A stretch of 64,000 nucleotides of DNA from JANPLG01 sp964609085 (GTDB taxonomy: Bacteria; Armatimonadota; SYMT01): NCBI GenBank assembly GCA_964609085.1, contig CAZSRZ010000004.1, positions 1 to 64,000 of the forward strand. Reading direction: 5' to 3'. The stretch's first letter is position 1; every line of letters starts with the position of its first letter. Of this stretch, positions 1 to 8,920 are shown piece after piece. Below the pieces are notes generated by a model. The model searched no databases. It was given only the letters and a program-made list of their open reading frames with translations, and was not told the DNA's origin. Made by a program: the position numbers and the translations under genes.

Positions 1-1995
1 GGCACGACCTACTACTACATCGCCACGGCCGTCAACGCTTCCGGTGAGAGCGCCGGCTCCAACGAAGTGACCGTGACGCCCCTGGCACCCGGTACAGCGA
101 TCCGCATCAACTGCGGTGGAGCTAGCTACACGGGCTCCGGCGGCCAGGCCTGGTCGGCGGACCGGTACTTCACCACCGGCAGTACCTACGGCGACGGTGG
201 CCGCGGCATCAGCGGCACGCCAGACCCAGCCGTGTACCGGTTCCTGCGCTATGGGAGCTTGTCCTACGTCATCCCTGCCGCATCCGGTGCCTACACGCTC
301 AAGCTCCACTTCGCCGAGATCTACTTCACGGCCCCGGGGAAGCGAGTCTTCAACGTCAAGGTCGGCGGTGTCCCGATACTTTCAAACTTCGACGTGGTGG
401 CGAGTGCGGGGACGAATGCCGCCATCGTAAAGAGCTTCTCCATCACCGCCTCCTCGGGAAGCGTGACGATCGAGTTCGTGTCGGTCGTGGAGAACCCGAT
501 CATCAACGGCATCGAGCTGCTGCCCGGCAACAGTGGGCCCACCCCCCCGGCGGCGCCGACCAACCTGACGGCTACGGCGTCGAGTTCCCGTGTAGATCTG
601 GGATGGGACGCCAGTTCCGGTGCGCAGAGCTACTCTGTGAAGCGCTCCACCACTGCCGGATCCGGCTATGCCACGGTCGCCTCCGGCTTAACGACCAACT
701 CCTATTCGGACACCACCGTCACCAACGGGACGCGCTACTACTACGTCGTCACCGCCAGCAACCAGGCTGGTGAGAGCGGCAACTCGAACGAGGCGAGCGG
801 GCTACCTACCGCGCCACCCTCGAATGCGCTCCGCGTGAATTGCGGGGGGCCCGGTTACACCAACTCGGCGCTCGGCACGACCTGGCTTGCGGACCAGTAC
901 TTCGCCGGAGGGGCGACGTACGCCGTCACGGGCCGCGGCATCAGCGGCACGGCTGATCCCACCATCTACCAGTCCTGCCGCTACGGCGCCTTCACCTACG
1001 CACTGCCCGCGGCTGACGGACAGTACGATCTCGTCCTCCACTTCGCCGAGATCTACTACACAAGCACTGGAAAGCGCGTCTTCAACGTCCGAGTCAACGG
1101 CAGCGCCGTCCTGTCGAACTTCGACGTGGTGGCGGCGGCCGGCGGACCCAACGCCGCGGTGACGCGCACGTTCCGGGTGACCCCCGTCAACGGCGCGGTG
1201 ACGGTCGCCACGAGCATCGTTACGGACTACCCGCTGTTCTCCGGCATCGAGTTGATCCCGGTCTCCGGCGGCTCGCCGCAGCCCCCAGCGGCACCCGGCG
1301 GTGTCGCAGCGGTGGCCGGAGACAAGAAAGTCGACCTGAGCTGGAGCACCAGCAACGGCGCCACGTCCTACACCGTGAAGCGGAGCACGACCAGCGGCGG
1401 CGGCTACTCGACGGTCGCGAGCGGCCTCACCGGCGTCAGCTACAGCGACACCGGGTTGACCAACGGGACGACCTACTACTACGTCGTCACCGCCAGCAAC
1501 AGCGTCGGCGAGAGCGGCAACTCGAGCGAGGTAAGCGCCACGCCGAGTCTCTCGGTCTTCCGGTTGAACGCCGGTGGTGCGGCCTACACCGGCTCCGGCG
1601 GCGTGCAGTGGTCAGCGGACCAGTACTTCTCCGGCGGCTCGACCTACGGCGTCTCGGGACGGAACATCGGCGGCACCGCGGATCCGCGGCTCTACCAGTC
1701 CCTCCGTTACGGGCAGCACACCTACCAGCTCCCGGCGGCGAACGGCAACTACACTCTCAAGCTGCACTTTGCGGAGATCTGGTTTAGCACACCCGGCAAC
1801 CGCATCTTCAACGTGCAGGTCAACGGGGCAAACGTCCTCACCAACTTCGACGTGGTGGCGGCGGCGGGCGGAGCGAATACCGCAGTGGTGCGCACATTCA
1901 ACGTCACGGCAAGCGGGGGTTATGTCACCGTGGGCCTGAGGAACGTGCTCGACAACGCCATGGTCTCGGCTATCGAGCTGGTGCCGGCACCCTAG
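1..1995 (+). CDS. Secreted FN3/malectin repeat protein (5' end outside window)
   Basis: The reading frame is already open at base 1, so the N-terminus lies upstream; 664 residues are visible. It opens in the tail of a fibronectin type III domain and then alternates three malectin domains (about residues 30-175, 275-420, 520-663) with FN3 domains (about 182-270 and 427-515). Each FN3 carries a TYYYVVTASN-like strand and each malectin starts with an R(V/I/L)N(C/A)GG motif and contains LHFAEI. Malectin folds bind carbohydrate and FN3 modules are spacers in extracellular enzymes and adhesins. There is no anchor after the last malectin. It is probably an exported sugar-binding surface protein; a catalytic domain could lie upstream. 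Confidence 0.85.
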   Translation, partial: GTTYYYIATAVNASGESAGSNEVTVTPLAPGTAIRINCGGASYTGSGGQAWSADRYFTTGSTYGDGGRGISGTPDPAVYRFLRYGSLSYVIPAASGAYTLKLHFAEIYFTAPGKRVFNVKVGGVPILSNFDVVASAGTNAAIVKSFSITASSGSVTIEFVSVVENPIINGIELLPGNSGPTPPAAPTNLTATASSSRVDLGWDASSGAQSYSVKRSTTAGSGYATVASGLTTNSYSDTTVTNGTRYYYVVTASNQAGESGNSNEASGLPTAPPSNALRVNCGGPGYTNSALGTTWLADQYFAGGATYAVTGRGISGTADPTIYQSCRYGAFTYALPAADGQYDLVLHFAEIYYTSTGKRVFNVRVNGSAVLSNFDVVAAAGGPNAAVTRTFRVTPVNGAVTVATSIVTDYPLFSGIELIPVSGGSPQPPAAPGGVAAVAGDKKVDLSWSTSNGATSYTVKRSTTSGGGYSTVASGLTGVSYSDTGLTNGTTYYYVVTASNSVGESGNSSEVSATPSLSVFRLNAGGAAYTGSGGVQWSADQYFSGGSTYGVSGRNIGGTADPRLYQSLRYGQHTYQLPAANGNYTLKLHFAEIWFSTPGNRIFNVQVNGANVLTNFDVVAAAGGANTAVVRTFNVTASGGYVTVGLRNVLDNAMVSAIELVPAP

Positions 1996-2020
1996 CCGCC
2001 AGTCCAGCCCGGCAACGAGG

Positions 2021-2052
2021 AGAGGGGCCACCGGTAGCGGTGGCCCCTCTTC
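2021..2052 (+). terminator. Strong hairpin after the malectin-repeat gene
   Basis: A perfect 13-bp stem (2021-2033 with 2038-2050) closes a GTAG loop 25 bases after the stop codon. The following run is only TTCC, so it is a strong stem with a weak U-tract, probably a terminator for the upstream gene. Confidence 0.65.
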
Positions 2053-2090
2053 CGTTGTCGGAACCCGAAGACCCGCCAACCCCCGCTGAA

Positions 2091-2301
2091 CCGCGACCGT
2101 GAGGGAGCGTGGATCCGCAATGGCCGGTCGGCCCAGTCACCGAAAACCGGACACCCCCGCTGATGACGATGGCGGAGTCCGTGTTGTCGGAGGCGGCGTT
2201 TGCCAGCGACTGGGTCTGCGGTCCGGATCACGGGGGCGGGGTCGGTTCTCACTCCGTCGGAGCTTCGGTGGTGGGTTATCCACGCTCCCTCACGGTCGCG
2301 G
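2091..2301. repeat. Pair of perfect 24-bp inverted repeats
   Basis: Bases 2091-2114 are the exact reverse complement of 2278-2301, separated by 163 bases of apparently non-coding DNA. No transposase-like frame lies between the arms. It lies in the 402-base gap 1996-2397, which contains no convincing gene. Confidence 0.8.
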
Positions 2302-2358
2302 CGCAGCTCAGGTTGGTTGATGGCGATGGCCCAGTCCGTGTTGTCGGAGGCGGCATTT
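2161..2358 (+). repeat. Imperfect 41-bp direct repeat plus partial third copy
   Basis: 2161-2201 and 2318-2358 match at about 37 of 41 positions around the core GTCCGTGTTGTCGGAGGCGG. A shorter copy of the TTGTCGGAGGCGGC core follows near 2367-2380, and a small hairpin (2390-2396 with 2401-2407) ends the block against the end of the methyltransferase gene. It looks like a decayed intergenic repeat family. Confidence 0.7.
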
Positions 2359-2397
2359 GGTCTCTGTTGTCGGAGGCGGCTTTCGCGGGGGCGGATC

Positions 2398-3357
2398 TCA
2401 ATCCGCCGCGGGTTCGTCGGAGGGTCGCGGCTCTGGGTGGGACTGCTGGTGAGTGCGGTGCGACAGCTCCTCGACCCTCCGGAAGTGGCTGGGCGGCATA
2501 CGGCGCGACGGGATTAGCATCGGCGCTTCCTGGATGAGGCGGACGAAGGGCCGCACGACCACCTCTAGCCCGCGGGGGGCGAGGCGTCGCAGGAGGCTGG
2601 GTTGCCGACCAGTGTCCGGAGCGGCAGGCTGGAACTTTGTGCCGTGGGTCCAGTCGTCGACGTAGTCGCTCTGTTGGGGTGGGGTGGCGAAAATGGGGAC
2701 TTCGGCTTCCTTTCGGGCGGCCACGAGGATGTGGGTCTCGCGGAAGTTGGTGAGGAGTACGCGCCCGCGCACCTCTGCCGGGTCCGGCACGCTGTACCAG
2801 GTGAAGGGGGCCTTGTTTTCACAGATGTAGAGGCACACCACCCGGAAACCGTTGGCGGGGGCGAAGACCCGGTAAAGCAGCTCGGGGCTGAACTGATAGA
2901 AGCCGTGCCCCATCTGGTTGTTGGCCGGGGTGACGGCGAGGAAGTGGCCGCCGACCCGCAGTGCCTCCATGCAACTCCGGATGGCCCGGGGGAAGTCGAA
3001 GACGTGCTCCAGGGTGCCGCCGTCGATCACGGCATCATACCTGCCGGTGAGATCCTCGGGGAGCGGGGCGTTGAGGTCATGCAGGACCGTGGCGCCTTCG
3101 TAGTCTGAGGTATCGGCGGAGTCGACGCTGCTGGCACCCAGGTACTGCAGGAATGATTCGCAGTAGCCTTCGGAAGCGGCCTTCATCCGCAAGGCGTCGT
3201 CCAGCCCCGCCGCCCGGCCGTCGCGGCGGAGCAGATCTGCCAGGTCCCTCGCGGTCACGGTCAGGTTCTGCCGTCCCAGGGTCAGGGTGCGGTCGAATCC
3301 GGCACCGAGACGGACCGCGTGGATCAGGAAGCGGGCGGTGTTGTAGTTGATCGACAT
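2398..3357 (-). CDS. Class I SAM-dependent methyltransferase
   Basis: This 319-residue protein has a C-terminal half typical of class I methyltransferases: YDAVIDGGTLEHVFDFP (motif II/III with the acidic-glycine pattern), then ALRVGGHFLAVTPANN and a post-motif GHGFYQFSPELLYRVF strand. The last 60 residues are basic and proline-rich. It reads away from the DUF1501 gene (gap 69 bases), and a glycosyltransferase lies beyond that, so modification of a sugar or polysaccharide is plausible. The substrate cannot be read from the sequence. Confidence 0.75.
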   Translation of the reverse strand: MSINYNTARFLIHAVRLGAGFDRTLTLGRQNLTVTARDLADLLRRDGRAAGLDDALRMKAASEGYCESFLQYLGASSVDSADTSDYEGATVLHDLNAPLPEDLTGRYDAVIDGGTLEHVFDFPRAIRSCMEALRVGGHFLAVTPANNQMGHGFYQFSPELLYRVFAPANGFRVVCLYICENKAPFTWYSVPDPAEVRGRVLLTNFRETHILVAARKEAEVPIFATPPQQSDYVDDWTHGTKFQPAAPDTGRQPSLLRRLAPRGLEVVVRPFVRLIQEAPMLIPSRRMPPSHFRRVEELSHRTHQQSHPEPRPSDEPAAD

Positions 3358-3426
3358 AGGGAGCGGGTGTCAGGTGGGTAGCCACCGGGTCGGACGGCCG
3401 ACGACACGCCGCGCCGCCAGGCGCGG

Positions 3427-4791
3427 TCAGCTTCCGGCATTGCCAAACAGGCCGGGGATCGGTGGATCCTGGTCGACCAGCCCGGCCACGCGCAGGGTTT
3501 GTGCGGTGTCCAGGCCCAGCCGCTGGTAGACGGATATCAGCATGTTGCGCGGACCGAAGGCGGCGGTGGCGGGATATCCGCCCTGGGCGTCGCTCTCGCC
3601 GAGCACGCGGCCGCCCTGGATCCCCGCCCCCGCGAACAACAATGTATAGCAGCCGGGCCAGTGGTCTCGACCGCCGTACTTGTTGATCTTGGGATCCCGG
3701 CCGAACTCCACACCGAAGATCACCAGGGTTTTCTCGAGCAGGCCTCGCTCCGACAGATCGTCGAGGAGGGCTGAGGCACCGCGGTCGAACGTGGGGTACT
3801 GTTTCTCGGGGTAGTCACGAAGGAAGCCGCCGAAGTTGCCGTGCACGTCCCAGCCTTCGAGGCCCTCGGCACCGGGGTGCCGGCTCCAATTGACCTGCAC
3901 GTAGCGGACGCCGGACTCCAGGAGGCGGCGGGCAGCGAGGCAACTCTGGCCGAAGAAACTGGGGCCGTAACGCTCGCGAACAGCCGTCGGCTCGCGCGAG
4001 ATGTCGAAAGCCTGGCGGGCGGTGGGGGCCGTCAGGAGGTTGAGGGCCTGCTGCACGCTGCCGTCGAAGGAGCCGGTATCGCGCGTGCGAACGTAGCCGT
4101 CGAAGTGATCCAGTGCGCGCCGGAGCCCGTCGCGCCGGGCCAGCCGCGCAGGGGAGACACCTTCCGGCAGCCTGAGGGAGGGGAAGTTGTCCACCCCGAT
4201 CCGGGGATCTTCCACGCGGAAGGGGCCGTAGGCGCCGCCGAGGAAGCCGCCGTACTGGCCCGGCACGCGGGCACCGTTGTCCCACAACTCACGCCCCAGA
4301 ACGACGTACTGCGGTAGGGGAGAAGCCGGACGGGCATACCGGGCGATGACCGATCCCAGGTGCGGACCTTCTTTTTCCGGCTTGCCCGGCACGAACGGGA
4401 AGCCGGAGAGGGCAATGGCGGCTCCCTCGGGATGGTCCGGGGCGGTGTTGTGCATCGTCCGCACCTGGGCGATGCGGTGCATCTGCCGCGCGAATAGCGG
4501 CAGGTGTTCCACGATCCGGATGCCGGGAGCCGAGGTGGGGATCGACTTCCAGGGGCCGCGGACTTCCTCCGGCTGGTCGGGCTTCAGATCCCAGGTGTCC
4601 ACGTGCGAGGGCGCGCCCCAGAGCCAGAGCATGAGGCAATTGATGTCGCTGCCGTTGGCGCATGCGCCAGGCGCGAAGGCATCCGCCAGGGAGAGCCCCA
4701 GCGCCGATGCGCCGCCGGCCTCGAGCAGGCTGCGACGCGGAAGGCGGTAGGGCCCCCCGCAGGTGCTGACATGGCTCCAATCACCGCCCAT
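3427..4791 (-). CDS. DUF1501 (sulfatase-like) exported protein
   Basis: This 454-residue protein has a Tat-like N-terminus (RRSLLEAGGASALGLSLADAF) and the family marks CLMLWLWGAPSHVDTWDLKP, TMHNTAPDHPEGAA, VQVNWSRHPG, WDVHGNF and VIFGVEFGRDPKIN. DUF1501 proteins share the alkaline-phosphatase/sulfatase fold and are abundant in planctomycetes and relatives, normally next to a DUF1549/DUF1553 cytochrome partner. No partner is present here. The start is ATG at 4791. Confidence 0.88.
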   Translation of the reverse strand: MGGDWSHVSTCGGPYRLPRRSLLEAGGASALGLSLADAFAPGACANGSDINCLMLWLWGAPSHVDTWDLKPDQPEEVRGPWKSIPTSAPGIRIVEHLPLFARQMHRIAQVRTMHNTAPDHPEGAAIALSGFPFVPGKPEKEGPHLGSVIARYARPASPLPQYVVLGRELWDNGARVPGQYGGFLGGAYGPFRVEDPRIGVDNFPSLRLPEGVSPARLARRDGLRRALDHFDGYVRTRDTGSFDGSVQQALNLLTAPTARQAFDISREPTAVRERYGPSFFGQSCLAARRLLESGVRYVQVNWSRHPGAEGLEGWDVHGNFGGFLRDYPEKQYPTFDRGASALLDDLSERGLLEKTLVIFGVEFGRDPKINKYGGRDHWPGCYTLLFAGAGIQGGRVLGESDAQGGYPATAAFGPRNMLISVYQRLGLDTAQTLRVAGLVDQDPPIPGLFGNAGS

Positions 4792-4825
4792 GGGGCTTTC
4801 TCTCTGCCTGGGTAGGCGTTGGAGG

Positions 4826-5995
4826 TCAGTGCGACGCCGAAGGGCCGACGTCCTGCCGCTTGCGGACGGACGCTCCCAGCAGCGCCTGGTAGGCGGCTTC
4901 GGTTTCCGCCACCATGCGGTCCACCGTGAACAGCGCGTGCGCCCGCGCCCGCGCCGCTTCGCCCATCACTGCCCGCCCGGGCGCATCGGTCAGCATCCGG
5001 AGCAGGGCCTCGGCGAGCGCCGGCACGTCCCCCGGAGGGACCACGTAGCCCGTGACCCCATGCTCCACCACCTCGGCGGTGCCGCCCAGATCGGTGGTGA
5101 TCGACGGCTTTCCGAGCATCCCCGCCTCCACCAGCACTCTGCCGAAGCCCTCCATGGCGATGCTCGGCAGCACCACCAGGTCCATTGCCTGCATCCAGGG
5201 GCAGACGTCGGATTGGAAGCCCGCAAATCTCACCAGTTCGGAGAGGCCCAAGGCCTTCACCCGGGCTTCCAGCCGGGCCCGTTCGGGGCCGTCGCCCAGG
5301 AAGACGAAGCTCACGTCCGGCACTGAGCGGACCACGTCAGCGGCCGCCTCAAGGAAGGCGGCGTGCCCCTTCTTGGCTGTCAGATGCGCGACCACGCCGA
5401 CGATGAGGCCCGTCGACGGCAGCCCGCAGCGCTCCCGGGCTTCCCCGGGCGTGAGGGAGGTGCGACAGCGTTCCGGGTCGACGCCGTTGTAGATCACGTG
5501 GATCCGCCCTGGATGCACCCCCTGCCTCACGAGGTGGGCCTTCACGCCCTCGGAGTTCGCCAAAATCCGATCGGCGAGGAGGTACCACCACTTCTGGTTG
5601 AGGGCCCGGACATGGGCCAGCACCGGCCGGCGTGTCCACCGGGCGGCCACACTGCCCCAGAAAGCGGCGGTCGAGAGCTGCGTGTGGACGACGTCGATCG
5701 CCTCAGAGCGGATCAATCCGGCCAGGAGGGCGGCCGCTCGCAGGTTGAGCTTCCCGCCGATCGCCAGCTCACGCACGTCCAAACCCTCCCGGCGCATGAT
5801 ATCGACCAGCGGATGGGACGGCCTGCAGGCCACCACGACTCGGTGGCCTCGGGCCTGCAGATGCGCGGCAAGGCTAACCGTCGAGCGCTCCGCGCCGGCG
5901 ACCTTGGACGGCGTGATGACGAGCAGAATGTTCAGGGCGATCCCCCGCCGCCCGAAGTCGGCATCCCGCCCAGGCGACTGCCCCCACCGGCCCAC
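4826..5995 (-). CDS. Glycosyltransferase family 4 (GT-B) protein
   Basis: The protein is up to 389 residues long. The N-terminal Rossmann half begins NILLVITPSKVAGAERSTVS, and the C-terminal half holds the retaining GT4 signature (SIAMEGFGRVLVEAGMLGKP, with the E-x7-E arrangement) and a GDGPERARLEARV strand. It transfers a nucleotide-sugar glycosyl group, probably to a surface glycan or lipid carrier. The listed start is a GTG at 5995 with no clear ribosome site. Homology would begin about 20 codons later, where a CTG (5935) follows a GGGGGA stretch, so the true start is uncertain. Confidence 0.85.
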   Translation of the reverse strand: MGRWGQSPGRDADFGRRGIALNILLVITPSKVAGAERSTVSLAAHLQARGHRVVVACRPSHPLVDIMRREGLDVRELAIGGKLNLRAAALLAGLIRSEAIDVVHTQLSTAAFWGSVAARWTRRPVLAHVRALNQKWWYLLADRILANSEGVKAHLVRQGVHPGRIHVIYNGVDPERCRTSLTPGEARERCGLPSTGLIVGVVAHLTAKKGHAAFLEAAADVVRSVPDVSFVFLGDGPERARLEARVKALGLSELVRFAGFQSDVCPWMQAMDLVVLPSIAMEGFGRVLVEAGMLGKPSITTDLGGTAEVVEHGVTGYVVPPGDVPALAEALLRMLTDAPGRAVMGEAARARAHALFTVDRMVAETEAAYQALLGASVRKRQDVGPSASH

Positions 5996-6101
5996 AGCCG
6001 CTCATACTGCATCATGTAGTCGTCCTTGCTGGGGATCGTCCGAGATCTCAGTCGAGACCGCGCTCGGCGGGGGTATGGAAAAGTCCATGGCGCACTGACC
6101 C

Positions 6102-6704
6102 ATGATACAGCACCCAACCCCTGCCCGCGCTGCCTCCCAAGGGCATCCATCCGAGCACGCCCCCGAGCCGGGCTCCCGCCCGGTGCTGAAACCGCCTCCT
6201 CGTCTCGTGCTCGGCTGTGGTGCCGGTTGCGTGCTGGCGGTGCTGGGCCAGATCGGCCTCGTGGCGCTCTTCGGCTTCCTCATCGGCACCGCCGAGCCGC
6301 CCCGCGTGGCCCTCAAGCTCGGGTCTCAGCCGCCCGCGCTCCGGGTCGGCGCCGTGTCCGGGCTGACGCTCACTCTGACCAATCGCGACCCTGCGCCCGT
6401 CTTGCTGCGCGGGCTGGTCATGGCTGAATCCGCAGAGCGTGGGCTGGGGTTGGGTGATTGGTCGCCGAAGCCGACCAGCCGACGCGTCCGAGCCGGTCGG
6501 GTGACGCTGAACTACAGCGGCACGGTGCGCCCGGGGCAGAGCTGGGGCGTTTCGTTCCAGGCCCGACCGCGGACGGCGGGACCCGTGAGGCTTGAAGTGC
6601 AGGCGCTATGTGGGCTGGTGTCGGTCCAAAAGGAGTGGATGCTGGAGGTGCGCCCGGGGAAGCCGGAGTCAGCCAGGCGCGGTCGGGCACGGCCGGGCCG
6701 GTGA
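6102..6704 (+). CDS. Single-pass membrane protein, unknown function
   Basis: This 200-residue protein has a polar, Pro-rich N-terminus (about 35 residues), one hydrophobic helix (about 38-65, VLGCGAGCVLAVLGQIG then VALFGFLIG), and a beta-rich exterior part (SGLTLTLTNRDPAPVLLRGL, GQSWGVSFQARP) resembling an Ig-like or DUF11-type fold. I do not recognise the family. Its 3' part overlaps the opposing phospholipase-like gene by 287 bases, and its final basic residues may lie outside the fold. Confidence 0.5.
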   Translation: MIQHPTPARAASQGHPSEHAPEPGSRPVLKPPPRLVLGCGAGCVLAVLGQIGLVALFGFLIGTAEPPRVALKLGSQPPALRVGAVSGLTLTLTNRDPAPVLLRGLVMAESAERGLGLGDWSPKPTSRRVRAGRVTLNYSGTVRPGQSWGVSFQARPRTAGPVRLEVQALCGLVSVQKEWMLEVRPGKPESARRGRARPGR

Positions 6705-8076
6705 CGAACAACGCGGCGTAGCGCGAGTTAACGCGCACCCATCCCCCGCTGTTCTCCAGGCCTGGCAGATGCGCCGCGCTGATTCGTGGAGTCTGGGCGA
6801 CCGCCAACGACACGGACCGCGGCCTCGCGCCGCCCGAGGGGAGCAGATCCGCCGCACCGACCCGGTAATCCAGACCGGGACGCACGGGCACCGCGTCGGA
6901 GATCCAGCCGCCCGCCAATCGCCGCCATCCGTCCGGCGCGTCGGGGCGCAGCCAGCGAATCGACGCCGTCTCGTTCCGGAGCAGGTTCGCGGGCTCTGAT
7001 GAAGGTTGGAGGCGGAGATCCAGCCGCAGAGAACGTCCGGCCCGAAGCTCCACAGCGCGGATCTCGGTCCGACATCCCTCGCGGACGAAAGCGACCCGGT
7101 ATCGTCCGGGAGGCAGATGGCGGTGGAGGAAGGCCACCTCGGTCGGGGCGATGCCGGTGATCGGCTCGGACACGGTGCCGAAGGGCGTACCGAGGAGCAG
7201 GACGCGCACAGGGGCGAGGGGCCGTTCCGAATGCCGCGGCACCTGAACGCGCCCGGAAAAGGAGGCGGCGGTAGAGTCGCCCGGCTGTGCGGCGAGCACG
7301 GCGACCGCGTGCGCCACGTCGGCAGTCACCCGGGCGGACTCGAGCGCGCACTCCAGCTCCAGCGGCTCACAGGCGGCGCGGTCGTTCCGCTCGGCCGCGG
7401 GGCGGAGCCGCACCGCCCGCTCACGGCTGAAGGCGACCAAACCCGCGAGCCGGTCACGCAGCTCGGTCACCACGCGGGCTTCATCCCTTCCCCACTCCCG
7501 GGGACGGTATCCCGGTAGTCGGATCGCCATGTCGTCGACGTACGTCTCCATGCGCGTGTGCAACTCGCCCCCAACGGGCAGTGCGTGGGGTGGCGAGCCG
7601 CTGTCCTGCACGAAGTGGATGAGGGATCCCAGCCATCGGGCAGCATTCGCCGGGCTCTCGGAGCGCATCGCGCGGACGGCCCGCCGAAAAAAGGGAACCC
7701 ACGCATCCGCGACGTCGGGCATCAGGTGCGAAACGTGACGGGGGAACTCCGGCCAGAGCAGGTAGTCGTCCACACTCCAGCCGGCGTGGACCTCACCCTG
7801 GTAATCGCCTCCCCAGCACAGATCGTCCATCTGGCGCAGGCCTCCCAGGCGGTTTTCGAGGTCGTCCGCCGGGGGCAGTGTGCGCAGCGCATGCCGGGTC
7901 ATCGCAGGATGCGACAACCCCCAGGCACCGGCGCCTGACAGGGGCAGCAGGGCGCAGCATAGCAGCGCCGCCGCTCGACCGCGGACTCCCCCCTGCCGAA
8001 ACCGTGCCGCACGGACAGGCCTTCCCTCCGATTTCCATCCGAGATGGTCGCCGTAATGGGTCTGGTCCCGGTCCAT
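6418..8076 (-). CDS. Zinc phospholipase C / S1-P1 nuclease-like secreted protein
   Basis: A signal peptide (LLCCALLPLSGAGA) precedes WGLSHPAMTRHAL, so the mature protein would begin with Trp, as in bacterial zinc phospholipases C. The metal ligands fit that family: H-x3-D-x5-H in LIHFVQDSGSPPHAL, then H-x3-E in HTRMETYVDD. A beta-rich C-terminal part follows. The ATG at 8076 overlaps the stop of the metallophosphoesterase gene (TGATG), showing translational coupling. The last 85 or so residues are low-complexity Pro/Ala/Ser and overlap a plus-strand gene. A frame with a stop at 6669 suggests the real end may be near there. Confidence 0.7.
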   Translation of the reverse strand: MDRDQTHYGDHLGWKSEGRPVRAARFRQGGVRGRAAALLCCALLPLSGAGAWGLSHPAMTRHALRTLPPADDLENRLGGLRQMDDLCWGGDYQGEVHAGWSVDDYLLWPEFPRHVSHLMPDVADAWVPFFRRAVRAMRSESPANAARWLGSLIHFVQDSGSPPHALPVGGELHTRMETYVDDMAIRLPGYRPREWGRDEARVVTELRDRLAGLVAFSRERAVRLRPAAERNDRAACEPLELECALESARVTADVAHAVAVLAAQPGDSTAASFSGRVQVPRHSERPLAPVRVLLLGTPFGTVSEPITGIAPTEVAFLHRHLPPGRYRVAFVREGCRTEIRAVELRAGRSLRLDLRLQPSSEPANLLRNETASIRWLRPDAPDGWRRLAGGWISDAVPVRPGLDYRVGAADLLPSGGARPRSVSLAVAQTPRISAAHLPGLENSGGWVRVNSRYAALFVTGPAVPDRAWLTPASPGAPPASTPFGPTPAHIAPALQASRVPPSAVGPGTKRPSSAPGAPCRCSSASPDRLGRVGWSASATNHPTPAHALRIQP

Positions 8077-8882
8077 CACCCCAGTTTCGCTGCAACAAAC
8101 CGGTAGGCCAACGCCCCGTTTTTCACAGAGCAGAGGAAGTAGCCCTTCTCTGGGGTGCCGTCGTGGTTCCCCTTGCTGTGGGAGCAGCAGCGGTTGGTGA
8201 GCACCGGGGTCTCGCCATTCTTGCGCTCAGTCAGCGAGTGGAAATGTCCCCCGAACACCGCACGAAGGCTGTGACGCCGCGTTCGTGCCAGCACGTCCGG
8301 AGCATTCGTCAGCGTGTGGCGGACGTTCTCGCCGAGCGGGAAGTGGGTGAAGAGCACCATCGGCTCACCGACCGGAACGGCGGCGAGTTCCTTCTCCAGG
8401 AATGCGAGGGAACTGGGGGGCATGGCCACTTGCTGGTACTTTTGCCCGTCCGTGCTGTCGAGGCCGATGAAATGCCAACCGCGGTGCGTGAACCGGTAGT
8501 TCACCCGGTCCGGGAACGACTTGTCGTACGGTGCCCGACTGGCGGCGGTCACATAGTCGTGATTGCCGGGGACCGAGTAGACGGGGACGCCCGCCGTCTC
8601 ACGGATCACCCGTCCGATCCCGGCGTTCTGTGCATCCGTGCCGTTCTCGGTCAGGTCACCCACAAGCAGGCAGAACTCCGGCTTCTCCGCATGTCCGCCG
8701 ATTTGCCGGAACACGCCCTGGATCCATGGGGCGCACTCGTCGTTCAGGTAGTGCACGTCATTGATGACGGCGAAGGAGAAATCCGCCGCCTCGGCGGCCG
8801 CATCCCGCGCGCCCGCACAAGCCAGCACGCCCCCCGCACCGGCACCCAGCACTGACCGGCGTGACCACTTCCGTGCTTCCAT
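8076..8882 (-). CDS. Tat-exported calcineurin-like metallophosphoesterase
   Basis: This 268-residue protein starts at ATG 8882 behind GGGAGGGG. A twin-arginine signal (KWSRRSVLGAGAGG) is followed by the full metallophosphoesterase motif series: INDVHY (D-x-H), VGDLTENG, PGNHDYVTA, THFPLG and GGHFHSL. These Asp, His and Asn residues bind the dinuclear metal centre. It acts outside the cytoplasmic membrane on a phosphoester of unknown identity. It is coupled to the downstream phospholipase-C-like gene, suggesting both act on exported phosphoester substrates such as phospholipid or nucleic acid. Confidence 0.88.
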   Translation of the reverse strand: MEARKWSRRSVLGAGAGGVLACAGARDAAAEAADFSFAVINDVHYLNDECAPWIQGVFRQIGGHAEKPEFCLLVGDLTENGTDAQNAGIGRVIRETAGVPVYSVPGNHDYVTAASRAPYDKSFPDRVNYRFTHRGWHFIGLDSTDGQKYQQVAMPPSSLAFLEKELAAVPVGEPMVLFTHFPLGENVRHTLTNAPDVLARTRRHSLRAVFGGHFHSLTERKNGETPVLTNRCCSHSKGNHDGTPEKGYFLCSVKNGALAYRFVAAKLG

Positions 8883-8920
8883 CCCTACCCCTCCCTTCCT
8901 CCGGGCCTGTCGCCGGAGCG

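Noticed and set aside
2091..2301. Insertion sequence with terminal inverted repeats
   Set aside because: Only 163 bases lie between the arms and no transposase frame exists, so it cannot be an autonomous element.
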